A DNA stretch of 64,000 bases from Lingula anatina (lineage: Eukaryota > Brachiopoda > Lingulata > Lingulida > Lingulidae). Positions 1 to 12,432 of this stretch are shown piece after piece. Positions within the stretch are counted from its first letter, which is position 1, and every line of letters starts with the position of its first letter. The translations under genes were made by a program, and so were the position numbers. The stretch is from positions 198,160 through 262,159 of the forward strand of contig NW_019775383.1 of assembly GCF_001039355.2 (NCBI RefSeq). Direction: 5' to 3'. The notes beneath the pieces are model-generated. The model worked only from the letters and a program-made list of their open reading frames with translations, made no database searches and was not told the DNA's origin.

Positions 1-259
1 GAGCTTATCCTTTGGGGTGTTTTTTGCAGCACAATGTTGAAATGCTAAATACGCTTGCGTCAAAAGTCCCAGCGAGAAAAGATACACAGTTTTCTTTAGG
101 ACGCGCACTGCTTGGATATTCCAGGGATATCTCGCGACAGACAAGCCGGCTTTGTCGCAAAGCCACTCAGTATAATCAGCAAGGGATTTAGAAAGTGCAT
201 TCCCTTGATTTTCCTTGAATGGCCACTGCCTTGGGATTTCATCAAGGCCTAGGAAAATC
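1..259 (-). CDS. Internal coding exon of an unrecognised gene (partial, runs off left edge)
   Basis: Read on the minus strand, the sequence from 259 down to 1 follows a plausible acceptor (pyrimidine-rich stretch ending CACTTGCAG at 270-260) and stays open for 86 codons to the edge when entered with one leading base. The reading contains IFLGLDEIPRQWPFKENQG near its start and a hydrophobic stretch, TVYLFSLGLLTQAYLAF, near its end. The composition (many W, C and charged residues, no low complexity) looks like real protein. I do not recognise the family and do not assign a function. The hydrophobic stretch could be a membrane segment or a buried helix. The other exons of this gene would lie to the left (downstream) and somewhere to the right (upstream); I could not identify an upstream exon in this window. 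Confidence 0.5.
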
Positions 260-3200
260 CTGCAAGTGATGTAAAAATCGATTAAATAAAAGCATGATTG
301 CAGTAATTGATAGTTGAGATTATAGTATTAGATAGTGCTGAGTGGGGATGAAGAAATCAATCTTTACTGAAATGCTCATAATCAAAAGATCTGATTTACT
401 AGTTCGATGTTTTAATAGCCTGAATGAAAACAAAGTGTGTTTATTCTTGGGTTTTATTTTGTTTTAAATTTTATGTAGCGCTTTCTTTGATCTATTTTAT
501 CTTGTGCTATACAATATTTGTGATGTTTATGGAGTGATCCAATTTCTTGTTGATTTAGTAACCCGGGGGAAAAACAAATGGTCCCAAATGCCCATTTCAA
601 TAAATTCAAGTAATCATATTTCAATCAAATTTTGCGCAATAAACTAGTATAAAATACATAACACAAGGCCAGCCAGGCATAAGGATGGATATTAATTTCC
701 GCTGTTTGAAAAATGAAACACAGGTAGCCAATAGTTAGAAAGTCCCATGCGAACCCTAGTAAAACGGCAGTCCCAAGATCCGTTCACACGTGCTCTTGTA
801 CATATAGGTTAGACCTGTCTGATGAGCGATGCGAATGGGAATCATCCGAGATAGCAGAAAGTCTCGCACTAAGCGAGATCTCGTAGAAATCGGAAGAGAG
901 TGGCGTCAGAAATAATGGCAGATAAGATAGTGCGGCAACTAATAAACACTGACAGAATTTGTTTTTCTTTTTTTTCCCAAAGTTCTTTCGCGAATTACAG
1001 TCTGTTGCACACAAGTAAGACTTCTCCACGTTATGCACGTCCCTTTTCATTGCTCTTTAAGATGACATCCCCGCGCAAGGAGTTTACCCTTATTGCTGAA
1101 AAAGGTAACTCCAATATACATAATATGAATATACGCGGATCTGGCCTTCAGGATTCCACCTTCGAGGCTTACACGTGTTACACGTACAAATGAATGGGAA
1201 GCGGAGTCTCTAACATGGGGGTCTCTGTGTCACGTTATACCGGTATTAACAGAGCACCCGTTCCATCCCTGCCAGTGTGAACGCTTCTGTACACGAAATC
1301 GTGATCTGCACTGAACAAACCCAAGCCACAAATGACCTCATTATTGTCTCTCTGAAAATTAATTTTTGCTCCTTTTTTTCCTCACTGTTATCTTGTTATC
1401 AGATCCAGGGCCCCGTTCGTGTGTATATAGATACAGGCTGAATGGCTTACCTATCCCCTGGGAGTGGTTGACACGGCCTGGGAAAAGACGGCTGAGTGGG
1501 ACACGTTAACAGATCTACAGATACACGAACACAGGGGAATTAGAAATTTCGCGGTCCAGCTTTCACAGTTGTTATCAGTATTCAGATCTTTTACCAATCC
1601 AGCACAGTAACAAGAACGGTGATAAAATGAAAAGATTTTCTTTATTATTGTTTTTATAATTATTTTTGCCTACGCCAAGGAATGTATGTTTTCTTCTCTT
1701 TTTGTTTGTCTGTTTGTTTATCACTAAAAATCATGGACGGACATTTGATGAAATATTCAGGATAGCTCACAAGGGGGCTTTTTTAAAGGTGATTAGATTA
1801 AGGCGGGGAAGTAATTAATTAAAAATTGTTAGTTACTAGTTTATTATTTGTCTTGGCGAAGGTTGGTGTCCTCTGAGTGCTTTTCTTGTCATCATAAAAT
1901 TATTATTCTTATTATTCTTATTATTATTGTTATTATTATTCAGATCAAGTAGATATCCAGGTTAAATTCCTTCGTATTAAAGAGATGCATTATATTGGGA
2001 TACGCGTCTGTACAATTACCGTCACGTGGAGTCTTGTTAACTATGAATTATAAATAAATATCATACCCTCCCCGCCCCGGCAAAAACGAGGATCTGTTAA
2101 CTTGAAATATCTATCTACATTTACAATTTCCCGTACATTGATTTTAATGTGTGTTTCATCAGCCTCTACAAGAAATCGAATCATCCACGAATGCTTGAAA
2201 GTTATTTTGTGCTGTTTTTTTTTATTCTAAGTTTATCTAATTTTCTTCAACTATTCCGTCTACCGAGTAGGTTAATTCCTGGAGTCATTCATCTTAATTT
2301 CTCGCCGTGAAGTCATGTCGCGTTGGTTAAATAAATACGATGTTTGATTGGCACGTTTTATCAATATAATCTTAAATGGTAAAGGTTTTGTTTCATAACA
2401 CAGTATTGATTTTTCTTTATGAAGTCACCAGTGCTATGAGCAAAATATATAGAAAAGCGGCCTAGTGCAAAGACTTGCGCAGATATTTTTTGTTATACTA
2501 CAACAATGTGTATTTTCTTGTTATCGACTCTTTTTTAAAAACAGAATCGATTTCTATCTTTGACATTTTTTCATAATTGATTTCCTCCATTTTCCAAGGA
2601 AAGCAAGGACTGCATTCTAGGAGCTGAGAATGAAAGATGGTGATCATTTTCATCCACGCGTACGATAAAAATCGTTCAGTTGGCAGGGATATCTAAATGC
2701 TTTTACTAATTCTCTTATTGAAACTTTCAAATTCCTATTCATTTTTTTCACACAAGCAAAAATTATATCTAAATATTTCCAGGTTGTTTCTAAAACATGG
2801 AGCTTCTCTTTTCAAAGAATCGGCCTGTTTTTTTTGCTTACTTCATTTTACGACTTTGCGGTCACCTGCACCTTATTAACATGATTATTGCAAAATCGAC
2901 AGGTCATTCAGCCGTACTACATTTTTGGAGTTGAAACTAAGTAAACATCGATGAAGTAATTAAAAATTAGCCACTAAATTGATCAGCATTACTATTGATT
3001 TGCGCGTCTGTAAACAAGAACACGAAGCTATCGAATCCTGAATAGTGACCGCTAAATACTGGTCACTCGTAGCTTTTATATTTGTTAATTTTTATTCTGA
3101 ATTTGTAAACGGTTTTCATTTTATCTATAATTATTGTAAAATGTTAATCAATAGAAAAGGCAATATATATTTCTACTGAAATTGAAAAATTTGTAGACGC

Positions 3201-3935
3201 TTTTTTACTAGATTATAGTGTAAAGTATTTTCATCAAGCCCGTTCATTATTATCAAAAATTTAAACGTAAAACGGGCATCTGTTTTCGCGTTTTCACATA
3301 TATTCATTCTCGTGTGTTGTTATTTCAAAACGACCTTCTGATCCTTATTTCTTTCCAGTTTAATTATACGGGGATTTTTTAGGATAGTGTGTAAAACAAC
3401 TTTCCTCATCCGAGGTTATAATATATGGTAGTTGAAAAAGGGTGTTTATGAAGATATTGGTATTGTGTGCGCGATATATTGTTAGTGACGTCATACAAAG
3501 TCAAGGTTATCGTGTTCTGGCCTTTAAGTTCGATTCTTAATCGACAGGCATTTAATCGTTTGTGGCACAGCTAATGGGTCGTGCGCCTCAAAAAAGAAAT
3601 AAAAAATAATAAAATTACATAAAATATAAAAAAATAACGACGTCATTTACATCGACCTCATGCTAACCATCAAGAAAACGTGTCAAAGTAAAAAAAAGGA
3701 CAATAATAAAAAAAAAATGGTTTGGGTGCAAACAGTAGGCTACAAACGCCTTAACTGTAAATATTTTGCTATTTTCCCCATAACTGATAGCTGTTTAAAT
3801 CACAAACTTTTTAATCACAGCCCCTGCAAAATCGAAAGCACGCGTGTTTTTCTCTCACAATATTTGACATTTTTATTTTGACTTTGCTAATTGTCGAACA
3901 CCATCAGTGTTCTGCAGCGTGCTGTTGGATTCCCG

Positions 3936-4022
3936 TGTGTGTGTGTGTGTGTGTGGTGGTGTGTGTGTGTGTGTGGGTGTGTGTGTGTGTGTGTGGGTGT
4001 GTGTGTGTGTGTGTGTGTGCGC
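3936..4022. repeat. (GT)n microsatellite
   Basis: Nearly pure GT dinucleotide tract broken by a few extra G residues. The apparent Cys/Val-rich and His/Thr-rich open frames on both strands here are only the translation of this repeat. Confidence 0.95.
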
Positions 4023-5526
4023 GCGGTACACAGGATGGGAGGGGGGAGGGTTACCTGCCCCCTTACAAACTCTAACAGGGTCAGATCGTCAGGTAGACCC
4101 GTGTCAGTGCCAACTGGTTGACCAAAGTTCATGAATACTGGGAGGGGAAGGGGGTACAAGGATGACACGATTTAACAAGGAATCTGGTTCTTTTTAGTAA
4201 CCGTATGAAATCGGTAGCCTTCACTCTACAATACCCATTATACAATACCCTGTTGCGTAAACGATCTACCTTGAGGCACCGGTAGCTAAGGATCGAAGTG
4301 CTCGCGTGCGTGGGTTTTGTTAACACAGCAAACGACCCCCGGCGTTTCTGTTTATCATGGGTACACATGTCGCGTCCTATTTTCTCACTGCTCGGGGTTA
4401 TATGAGCTCAGTTTTTTTTTTTTACTTGACTGGGATATCAATTAGACAGTTCTACTTTACATAGTTCCATAATGCCCACCCCTCCCAAAATCTGTAAACT
4501 AAATATTTTTTTAAAAAACTTTTTAAAAACGTTCTTCTTCTAAATCATGTGCAAATCTGATAGGTAAAGCGACGATTTTCGTTTTCGTCCGTTATGTATT
4601 CATCAAATATTACTTTGATATGCAATATATTAACAACAATCCAGTTTTACCATTTTCGATGCTTTTTTTGCTAGTATCTATAATAATCTGAAGCTTTTCA
4701 CCACATTCTGATTTATTTAATTCCGATTTATCAACAATTCAATCATAAACATACGTGTACCCAGTACTTTCCAAAGATATCAAATAATCAATTGCATACT
4801 TGAGGTTATTTATTGAGAAAGCGCCATTATACACCGTAGGGCAGCCAAATATGAAATCACCGATGTTTTTGCCTTCTTTAAACCAAACATTTATAAATAA
4901 ACTATTTAATGTGATCCCCATTTAGCTTGGGAAGTAACCTCCCCTCAAAAAAAAAAAAAAAAAAAAAAAAGTCAGCATGCCCATTTCTGCAATCTACGTG
5001 TTACAGTATCATCGTCCTCGCTAATAAAAATACTCAAAATTCTGGATCCGTATAAAATACTACCCTCTCCAAGGGTGGCAAATAATATAGGAAGATGACC
5101 AAAAGCCAGAGATAGTAAAATGACCGTCTACTTATCTTAAGACATATTATATGTAAATATCTTGTGAAAAATCAATCTATGGTCCTGGTAAAGGGTAATA
5201 AAATACTGGAAACTGCTTTAACAAATCATTGTTACCACTTCAATACCGTGGACGCCAGACCACTTAACCGCTGATGGTCAAACATGGCATAGCCTGGGGG
5301 GTATCTTGACCGTCACCTGCATCAGTCACCGGTCAGCCATACAGGGAATCCATTACACCCCCTGACCATTTGAGACTGAAAGTCAAAGCACGTGATTTTT
5401 TTATTGGTTTACTTCGTGGATTTTGTCTTTATTATAGATTAATGATGTAAATATGAAGTTTTTATGTTGTAGACGAGTTTTATATGTACGTTGGTATGAG
5501 ATGGTCATAATGAAGAAGAAATAGAT

Positions 5527-5612
5527 GTGTGTGTGTGTAAGATTGTGTGTGAATGTGTGTGTGTGTGTGTGTGTTTGTGTGTGAGTGTGTGTGTGTTTGT
5601 GTGTGTACGCAC
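5527..5612. repeat. Imperfect (GT)n microsatellite
   Basis: GT-rich tract with scattered A and T interruptions. Confidence 0.85.
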
Positions 5613-6315
5613 GTATGTATATGTCTAGTTTTTTTCTAAGCTGAAGAGGAAGACAAATTATGTAAACAAAATACAGCTTTCGTGTTTTTAATAAATTCTA
5701 CCGACGTAAGGAATTAATTTACATGTATCAAATACTAATGGAAACGAAATCCAGAATAATCATGGCATATAACCAATTACAACCTACGCAGGAGTGTAAA
5801 ACATATAAAAAAGGCCTACTGAAAACATCTAAAATTCGGTTAAAAAATTACCAGAAGTTTGTCACAATATAAAAAGTGCACCGCACCTGGAACTTTTAAA
5901 AACCAATACAGAATTTCAAGTGGTACAGAAATAGTGTTACACTATGTCCGAAGACAATAAAAAGGTTCCTACTGAAAGCCGAACTAACTTTATTTGCTGG
6001 TTTAAAGCTATTTTAATATTTGAGGGAACTCTTCAAGCCGTCTGGGTCAGTGAATACTTTCAAGTACCTTTGATAAAAACACGCACAATGCTTGTTTTAT
6101 TTTGACGACGTAATCCTTTGGATAAATTGCACTATTTACCGACCATTTTAGGTTCGTTAAGAAACTCCTCGTGAACAGAGAACAAATAAATGCACATAAA
6201 TAAAAGCTTCTTTTCTTTAGTAGAAATAAATTTGTGGCATGAGAGTAAATATTTAATTTCTTTCGAGCTGCGGAGTCGTAGTTAACAAAAATGCAAACGT
6301 CATTCTTACATTAGA

Positions 6316-6316
<1 letters not shown>

Positions 6317-6352
<36 letters not shown>

Positions 6353-6360
6353 TGTGTGCG
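6317..6360. repeat. (GT)n microsatellite
   Basis: GT dinucleotide run followed by a degenerate GT/GC tail. Confidence 0.9.
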
Positions 6361-6984
6361 AGCACATGCGCGTGTGTTGAGCTCACACATATGCATTCAT
6401 ATGGCATTATTGTAGGAGTTACGTGTGTGCATATTGGGCCTTCTTGTACCCATGCACTTTGACGAATATTTCATAAATCTGTTTCATATTTAGATCAATA
6501 AGTAATCATATCAATTAAAAAAATAAGAGCTCAAATTAAGACCATGTCTATTCTTGAAATGTTCAAATTCCGTCATAGTTTTACCTACATTTCATCCCTA
6601 GTATGCCTATCTTGGTCGTAAAGTCTGTTTTTACAAATCACCAAAAACATAATAGGTCGTCGCCTTTTCTGTTAATCTCGTTTTTCATCTTATATTGTAC
6701 TGAATTAGTCACAATTGATAAACCAGCTGCTGCATTCGCGTAATATCATTTGTGTTGCTACTGTTAGTCTATGTTGTACATTGCGGCGGCTAAACTAACG
6801 CAATCGATTGGCAAAGTAGCTCGCACTCGAAAAGGAGCAGTGTAATTTCGCAGGTGGTTTTTATTGTTTTGACGTTTAAAAACACCCAACGGGGCTTGGC
6901 TTATATCTACCTATATGAACAAATTTCATTGTGTGTACTTTACTCTTATGTAAACAAAAATGTAAACAAAAATCTTTAAATACG

Positions 6985-7090
6985 GCCGCAAGGGGATGGC
7001 GTTATTTGCTCTAGTCCTGGTTGAGTTGTCGCCTCCGGAGCAGGATGTTATGGGTTCGTACCCACGGCCCGTGTGTCAGGAATGGTATTC
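6985..7090 (+). repeat. tRNA-like SINE head (candidate)
   Basis: The segment ends in GGGTTCGTACCCACGG, which matches a Pol III B box (GGTTCNANNCC) with pairing flanks. It is preceded by CTGGTTGAGTTGTCGCCTCC, which resembles the A-box and anticodon-stem side of a tRNA-derived head. This arrangement is typical of mollusc and other invertebrate SINEs. The body and tail downstream (to about 7260) are not recognised and no flanking duplication was found. A decayed tRNA gene is the alternative. Confidence 0.4.
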
Positions 7091-7351
7091 AGCTAGGGAA
7101 CCGTAGTCCGTTCCCCATAACATTTTAAAGGTGATATTCGTACCATATACTAACCCCAATACTCTGACTATCCCTAACCTGTACTTATTATATATATAGG
7201 ACCCCGGACTTCCATTCCGAGGACTACCATTCCTGTCACTCCGGATCGTACCAAACACTAATATAACAATTAATGGTTTGCACTGTCCCCTCGCTAAACT
7301 AGCTGAATATAGAGGGGTGAAGCAGAGAGAAGAGAAAAGACTGAACGATGC

Positions 7352-7592
7352 GTAATGTTAGTAATTGACAGCCATGATTGAATAAGGAGTGGGGAGTGTT
7401 TTGTAGAGTAACTGAGTTGTTTGACATGCTCTTATGATACTTACACAACTGTGTGTAATGTAAACGAAAGAAGGCCGCTGGAAATTGCAGAGATAGGTAG
7501 AGATAGAAATGGTAAGAAAGCGGCGCGGGAACCAACTGGAAAGTAGCTAATAAATAACATGAAAGATTACAACAGAGTTGTGTATACTACAC
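7352..7592. repeat. Dispersed repeat, copy 1
   Basis: About 240 bp that aligns along its whole length with 20268-20510 in the same orientation. Shared words include AATGTTAGTAATTGACAGCC near the start and GGAACC/GAAACAAC with ATGAAAGA near the end. No TIRs, poly-A tail or coding potential were seen, so the class is unknown. Confidence 0.7.
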
Positions 7593-8929
7593 ACACTGGA
7601 GAATAGAAGTGTCACCCCCTGAATCAGAGTAATCAAAGTTATAATGCCTGGTCTACTTATAATGTGACTAATGAGTATAAAACCGCTGTACCATGTAATT
7701 GTATTGTTGGTCTTTTTGTGAAATTTGATGTTAACAAAATGATACCAGGAGCATATCATCCCACAGTCATTTATCTCCCCCATAGTATTGGTTCAGTAGG
7801 GGTGACACTTCTATTGTCCATTGTGTGTACCTGCAAAAGATATAACGACAGCGACAGATGACAATTCCGTGAGGCCAGAAATGCGACTGCTTAAATGAAT
7901 AGGCTGTATGTATACCTTAAAGGGGTGAGGTCGTAACTTGATCAAACAGAGCCATAAAGACCAGGCAAACACTTTTAATGGGACTCTTACCGATATAGAC
8001 GCTTATATAGCATAAAATAGATTTATTCTGAAACTTTGCCTATTTTCTCCTGAACCCCAAAATTTTGATAAATCCATCCAGACATACATTAATTGTTTCC
8101 GTTTAAAATTATTGATTTTAGTTGGAAATATGACCAGAATATATAAAGTGTTATATTTTTCTTTTGGTATGAGGTACTGATAAATGAAAGCACCTTATTT
8201 TTCCATACCTTTATTTACTACATTTGCCAAATTGTTGCACAGATTACAGTAGAATGAAAAGAATCCTTTTACACAACGACTTGCATGAAAGAGGTCTTAT
8301 GACCTCAAGCTTTGTGGGAAGAAGAATGAAAGAATGTTAAACCGATTAGATCTTTATTGGAATGCATGTTACAGCACAAATATTCAACACATTTAATCAG
8401 TCTTGAAAGATACCTTTAAAACAATTATGTATGTTCTAAATTACAAGTAATAAACAACTGTTTTTTTCCTACTAGATTTTAATATTGAAAAGTGAATATC
8501 CACAAGGAATTTGAAAGTCATATAAAATAAACTATGAAAATAATGTTTAGTCTGTAAACAGATACTCACGGTACAAAAAGGGTAATACATGTAGTTTTTC
8601 TTTGATTTTCTTCAGAGATAAATGATCAAACAAAAACACCAGCAGCCGAAATGAAAGGGACATAACAGTGAGTGGGAAATGGGAATGGGCCATCTCCACT
8701 GGTGCTGGGTCACTGCCCGGAAAAAAAAATTACTAGCAGAAGCATCTTCATATCCGGTGCAAGGGCAGGATTTTTGTCACACTGGTCACAATGTATCCAG
8801 CACTGTCTGGCAACACCAGCATGCATGCTCTGGTAATGAAAAAAAATGTTCGCTTTTATGTCTGTCATTTCTGCATTGATATGTGCAATAGCTTACTGCC
8901 AAAATAAAATATTTGAAAATGTATGAACA

Positions 8930-10150
8930 CCACAATTTTCATAATTTGGTCATTGAATAATGTTGCTCCAAATACCCCATAGTTTTTTTGATGAGATGTA
9001 TCTCCCTGTGGTATATTTTTCTTTCAAAAAATTGAGAAGCGATGAAAGCTGCATATTCTCTTTCTTTTTGTGCACCGGTTAATATAAAATTTAGTAGCTA
9101 TTATAATAAAGTTTATTGGACTAACAAAGTTAGAAGGAAAACCAAAAAGGGTATTTTCTCCTTAAAGAATGACCTCATTATCCGTTCTGGTAAAGATATG
9201 ATTTTTTTAAGTCCCACCAGATGTCTTTACTTCTTGCACAATGAAACAAAATATGTGAAATATTCTCCTTATCTTCACCACAATATGGGCAGTCATCGTC
9301 CTCTTCCACACCAATAGTTTTCAAGTATGATTTTACCGGCAAGATTCTGTGTATTGTCCGATACTGAAATCATTGGAGTTTGGTTTCATTTGTAGACCTA
9401 AAACAGTTACTATTTACAATTTCATACTTTGTATCAGTGTTTAATTTCAAGTTCCACCTTTTTTCAATTTTTCTATTCTTAGCCGGTTTAAAGAGAGTTT
9501 GGTAAACGTCTTTGCTGCCCTTTCTGCTTTCAAGGAGTAGTTCTACAGATTGTGGGGTAAATGGACAGGGGGTATTCTCAGTAACATCAGTTTGTGTTTT
9601 GTGCCTGATACAGTTTCGTATACCGTAGAATCTGAGTTCACTGCAGCTTTGTAATGTTAATTTATTTTCGAATTTCTCCTTCGATAAAATCCTGTCTTCG
9701 TCAAAAAAAAAAAAAAACAAATAAATAAATAAATAAATAAAAAAATAAAAAAAAATAAAAATAATAAATCCAACAATTTTTACACCTTTGGTATACCAGT
9801 GCTTTATAAACACAGGATTACACCCAACACTAAATTATCGTTGTACCATATAGGCTCCAGTGTGATTATGCTCTTTTTATCATAAAGGCATGTGGTTACG
9901 TTTTTCCAAGAGATGATGACATCTTTCCAAAAGTAATTACTGCAACAATTAATAAGTTTAGGTAAGTAAGCGTTTCCGAAATCGCACATGTACTTAAATA
10001 CATCAAAACCATATTTAGCTTGAAGAAGTGGAGCATATATGTTACTTCTAAAATAGATTCTTCTTAATCAGGTACATTTGAGAGATGTCAGACATATTTA
10101 GCATCTTAAGACCACCATGCTCATAATCACCTGACAAAACCTCCATGTAC
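8930..10150 (-). mobile_element. L1/Tx1-type LINE, 3' part of ORF2 (degenerate)
   Basis: On the minus strand, fragments of the C-terminal region of an L1/Tx1-clade ORF2 can be followed in order. They are: DYEHGGLKMLNMSDI near 10130 (post-thumb region); SLEPIWYNDNL-like text read as TLEPIWYNDNLVLGV near 9850; FIKHWYTKGVKIVG at about 9800; DEDRILSKEKFENKL at about 9690; a zinc-knuckle CPYCGEDKENISHILFHC (C-x2-C, then H-x4-C) at about 9280; then TLFGFPSN and a KFYINRC stretch at about 9100. The frame is broken by an A/T-rich simple repeat at 9703-9770 and by stops. The 5' end is truncated near 10150; the RT core and endonuclease are absent. This is a dead 5'-truncated copy. Part of it is repeated in the tandem duplication. 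Confidence 0.75.
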
Positions 10151-11888
10151 AGCGAGAAGCTTAATTACAATTTGTCTGTTCAATATAAGTTTTAATGATT
10201 TTTTATACCTCAAGTTCTCTTCTCAACTACTGGATTCTCTCTTCATGATCTTGGACCAGTCCTCCTGATCTCCCACCTCTTCCAAGTCGTGTACCACTGG
10301 ACCTAGAAGTTCCATGCACCATTGTCAGTTAAATAAATTCTTTCAATGCTAAAAGGCACAAACATGTCAACGGACAATGAAAGGAGAGTGTTGTAACTAA
10401 CGTGCATTTGTAAACGACTTACTTGGAACTCCTCCGCCATATTTATTTCTCCTTGTACGAGTGCTAATTTAGGCAGCACACTCTGTCCGGCTAATACCGT
10501 GAGAACACCTGCGGTTAACGTCTTCTCTATTTTGGGGAGAGGACGTTCTCCAATATAGACTCATTTTTGTAACAATTCATTTTTTTAATTGTCGTCCACC
10601 CCAAAGGCCAATTTTGCTTTAGATCGTGACCTAAATACGTAAGAATTTAAGTTTCGGATATATATGTTTCAATTTTGCTCATGTTGGTAAGAGGCCTTTT
10701 CAGTCGGACAACCTTAACATTCACCTCGTGAGCTCGTGTCTATTTTCTTCATATTTTTTCATATCACGTGATATGATCGTTTCATCGACCGGGAGGACAG
10801 GTAAAACAAACACGTTCATATACCTATAGAGCTCCTGTAGTGTTTGGTGGCACATACATGCAAGCTGCTCAAAGGTGTTCTTTCTATGCATGAATACGCT
10901 GGTGAGTTGATCGAGTAGCTTAAATTTATATGATTTTGGATAGTTAAGGGTTGTATGTACATGTAAGCCTACTGGTACTTGGTACAGAAAAAATATATGT
11001 GCATCTGGGTTGCTTAATCAGGCCCGTAGCCGGGGGGTGGGGGTTTGGGGGTTCGAAAAATAGCCTTTTTTGCTGGGAAAAGGTCCCCTCTGGGTAAAAT
11101 TTTATCCTGATACTGGAAGGTTTCATGGTAAAAGGTCTACTTTTTTCAGAAACAGACTCCCCTTTTGAATTTGCTGTCTTCTGGTCTGTTTATATTCTAC
11201 AGGGTCAGGTGTAAATTTATCGAGTAGATTGAATGTGTACACGTATGTGGTTAGCATTGTTATTTTCGTGATCAAGCCATTTCCATGTTAAACGCACTGA
11301 AACCAGACAATCTCTGTGTGCTATATATGTCTTGATTATAACGAATGTTGTTCTCAACATGGACGCGCTTATTGTTAGTCAAACCTTTGTTACGAATAAC
11401 AATGCGTGAGGTCAACCGTAAGCCAAGTTGTTTGAAAGACACTCGTTCAATTATTTAAATAAAGAACTAGGCCACCAGCAATAAGGTGTCACCTGAGTTA
11501 AGTTGGTATTTCAGGGCGTATACACTAGGTACTGGTACTAGTTGTTGTGACGATGAAGACTTCTTTATACAGCTTTCTAGCTGATACCCGTCACATGGTA
11601 ATAGATTGAAACGTGATAAGAGATTAGTATACATGATTTATAGAATCTCTTTATATACTATATTCTGCGTGAAAGTCTTATTTCCAAACTTGTCCCGAGT
11701 AAAATATTTTGTGACTTAAACAATTATAACAATTAAAACAATAAATAAAAGAAAAAAAAGGACTGAGTGGGAATCGAATGTGTGTCATTCAAAATACTAT
11801 AGGTGTATATTATATGAATTATATAACTTGGTGCTTCACGCAGTCTCTGTTGGGAAATCAATTTATCGACTCTGCAAACGGAAATAAC
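9623..11888. repeat. 2.27 kb tandem duplication, unit 1
   Basis: This stretch is repeated directly and immediately by 11888-14168. The junction at 11881-11890 joins the right end of the unit (GGAAATAAC) to its left end (CCGTAGAATCTG), with about 3 bases of shared sequence. By eye I count only about ten substitutions and one 8-base indel outside the A-rich tract. The unit contains part of the minus-strand LINE and unrecognised DNA. Confidence 0.92.
10423..10440 (-). CDS. Candidate first coding exon (MAEEFQ), duplication unit 1
   Basis: On the minus strand an ATG in a good context (AAAT before ATGGCG) opens six codons, MAEEFQ, and runs straight into a strong donor GTAAGT (10422-10417). The unit-2 copy is identical at 12719-12702. 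Downstream on the same strand, near 10310-10150, there is another near-open stretch reading DLEEVGDQEDWSKIMKRE, broken by one stop. These could be exons of a small gene or a leftover of a repeat. The phases of the two pieces do not join cleanly, so I keep this only as a candidate. Confidence 0.2.
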
Positions 11889-12432
11889 CGTAGAATCTGA
11901 GTTCACTGCAGCTTTGTAATGTTAATTTATTTTCGAATTTCTCCTTCGAAAAAAATCCTGTCTTCGTCAAAAAAAAAAAAAAAATAAAAAAAAAAATAAA
12001 TAAATAAATAAAAAAAATAAAAAAAAAATAAATAAGAATTCCAACAATTTTTACACCTTTGGTATACCAGTGCTTTATAAACACAGGATTACACCCAACA
12101 CTAAATTATCGTTGTACCATATAGGCTCCAGTGTGATTATGCTCTTTTTATCATAAAGGCATGTGGTTACGTTTTTCCAAGAGATGATGACATCTTTCCA
12201 AAAGTAATTACTGCAACAATTAATAAGTTTAGGTAAGTAAGCGTTTCCGAAATCGCACATGTACTTAAATACATCAAAACCATATTTAGCTTGAAGAAGT
12301 GGAGCATATATGTTACTTCTAAAATAGATTCTTCTTAATCAGGTACATTTGAGAGATGTTATTAAGTCAGACATATTTAGCATCTTAAGACCACCATGCT
12401 CATAATCACCTGACAAAACCTCCATGTACAGC
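11888..12432 (-). mobile_element. L1/Tx1-type LINE fragment in duplication unit 2
   Basis: Duplicated copy of the LINE segment 9623-10150, again with FIKHWYTKGVKIVG and the IWYNDNL region on the minus strand. The 3' end of the element is missing because the duplication junction falls inside it. Confidence 0.75.

Larger units (their letters stand above)
260..6950. other. Gene-poor stretch, no supported gene
   Basis: About 6.7 kb of AT-rich sequence with stop codons in all frames and no recognisable protein. It holds GT-rich microsatellites (listed separately), an A-run at 4946-4970 and a somewhat CpG-richer patch at about 780-1560. That patch could be the promoter or first exon of the minus-strand gene at the left edge, but no exon there is convincing. 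Confidence 0.5.

Noticed and set aside
784-1193. Overlapping open frames on both strands, with ATGGCAGATAAG and a GTAAGA donor-like site at about 1014.
   Set aside because: No recognisable protein, low-complexity Phe/Ser stretch, and no exon with a matching phase nearby. At most a promoter-like CpG patch.
3878-4168. Cys/Val-rich and His/Thr-rich frames.
   Set aside because: Pure translation of a GT microsatellite.
8679-8879. Frame with many Cys and His; its antisense reads HCDQCDKNPALAPDMKM.
   Set aside because: Suggestive of a zinc-binding exon but too short, not recognised, and without clear splice sites.
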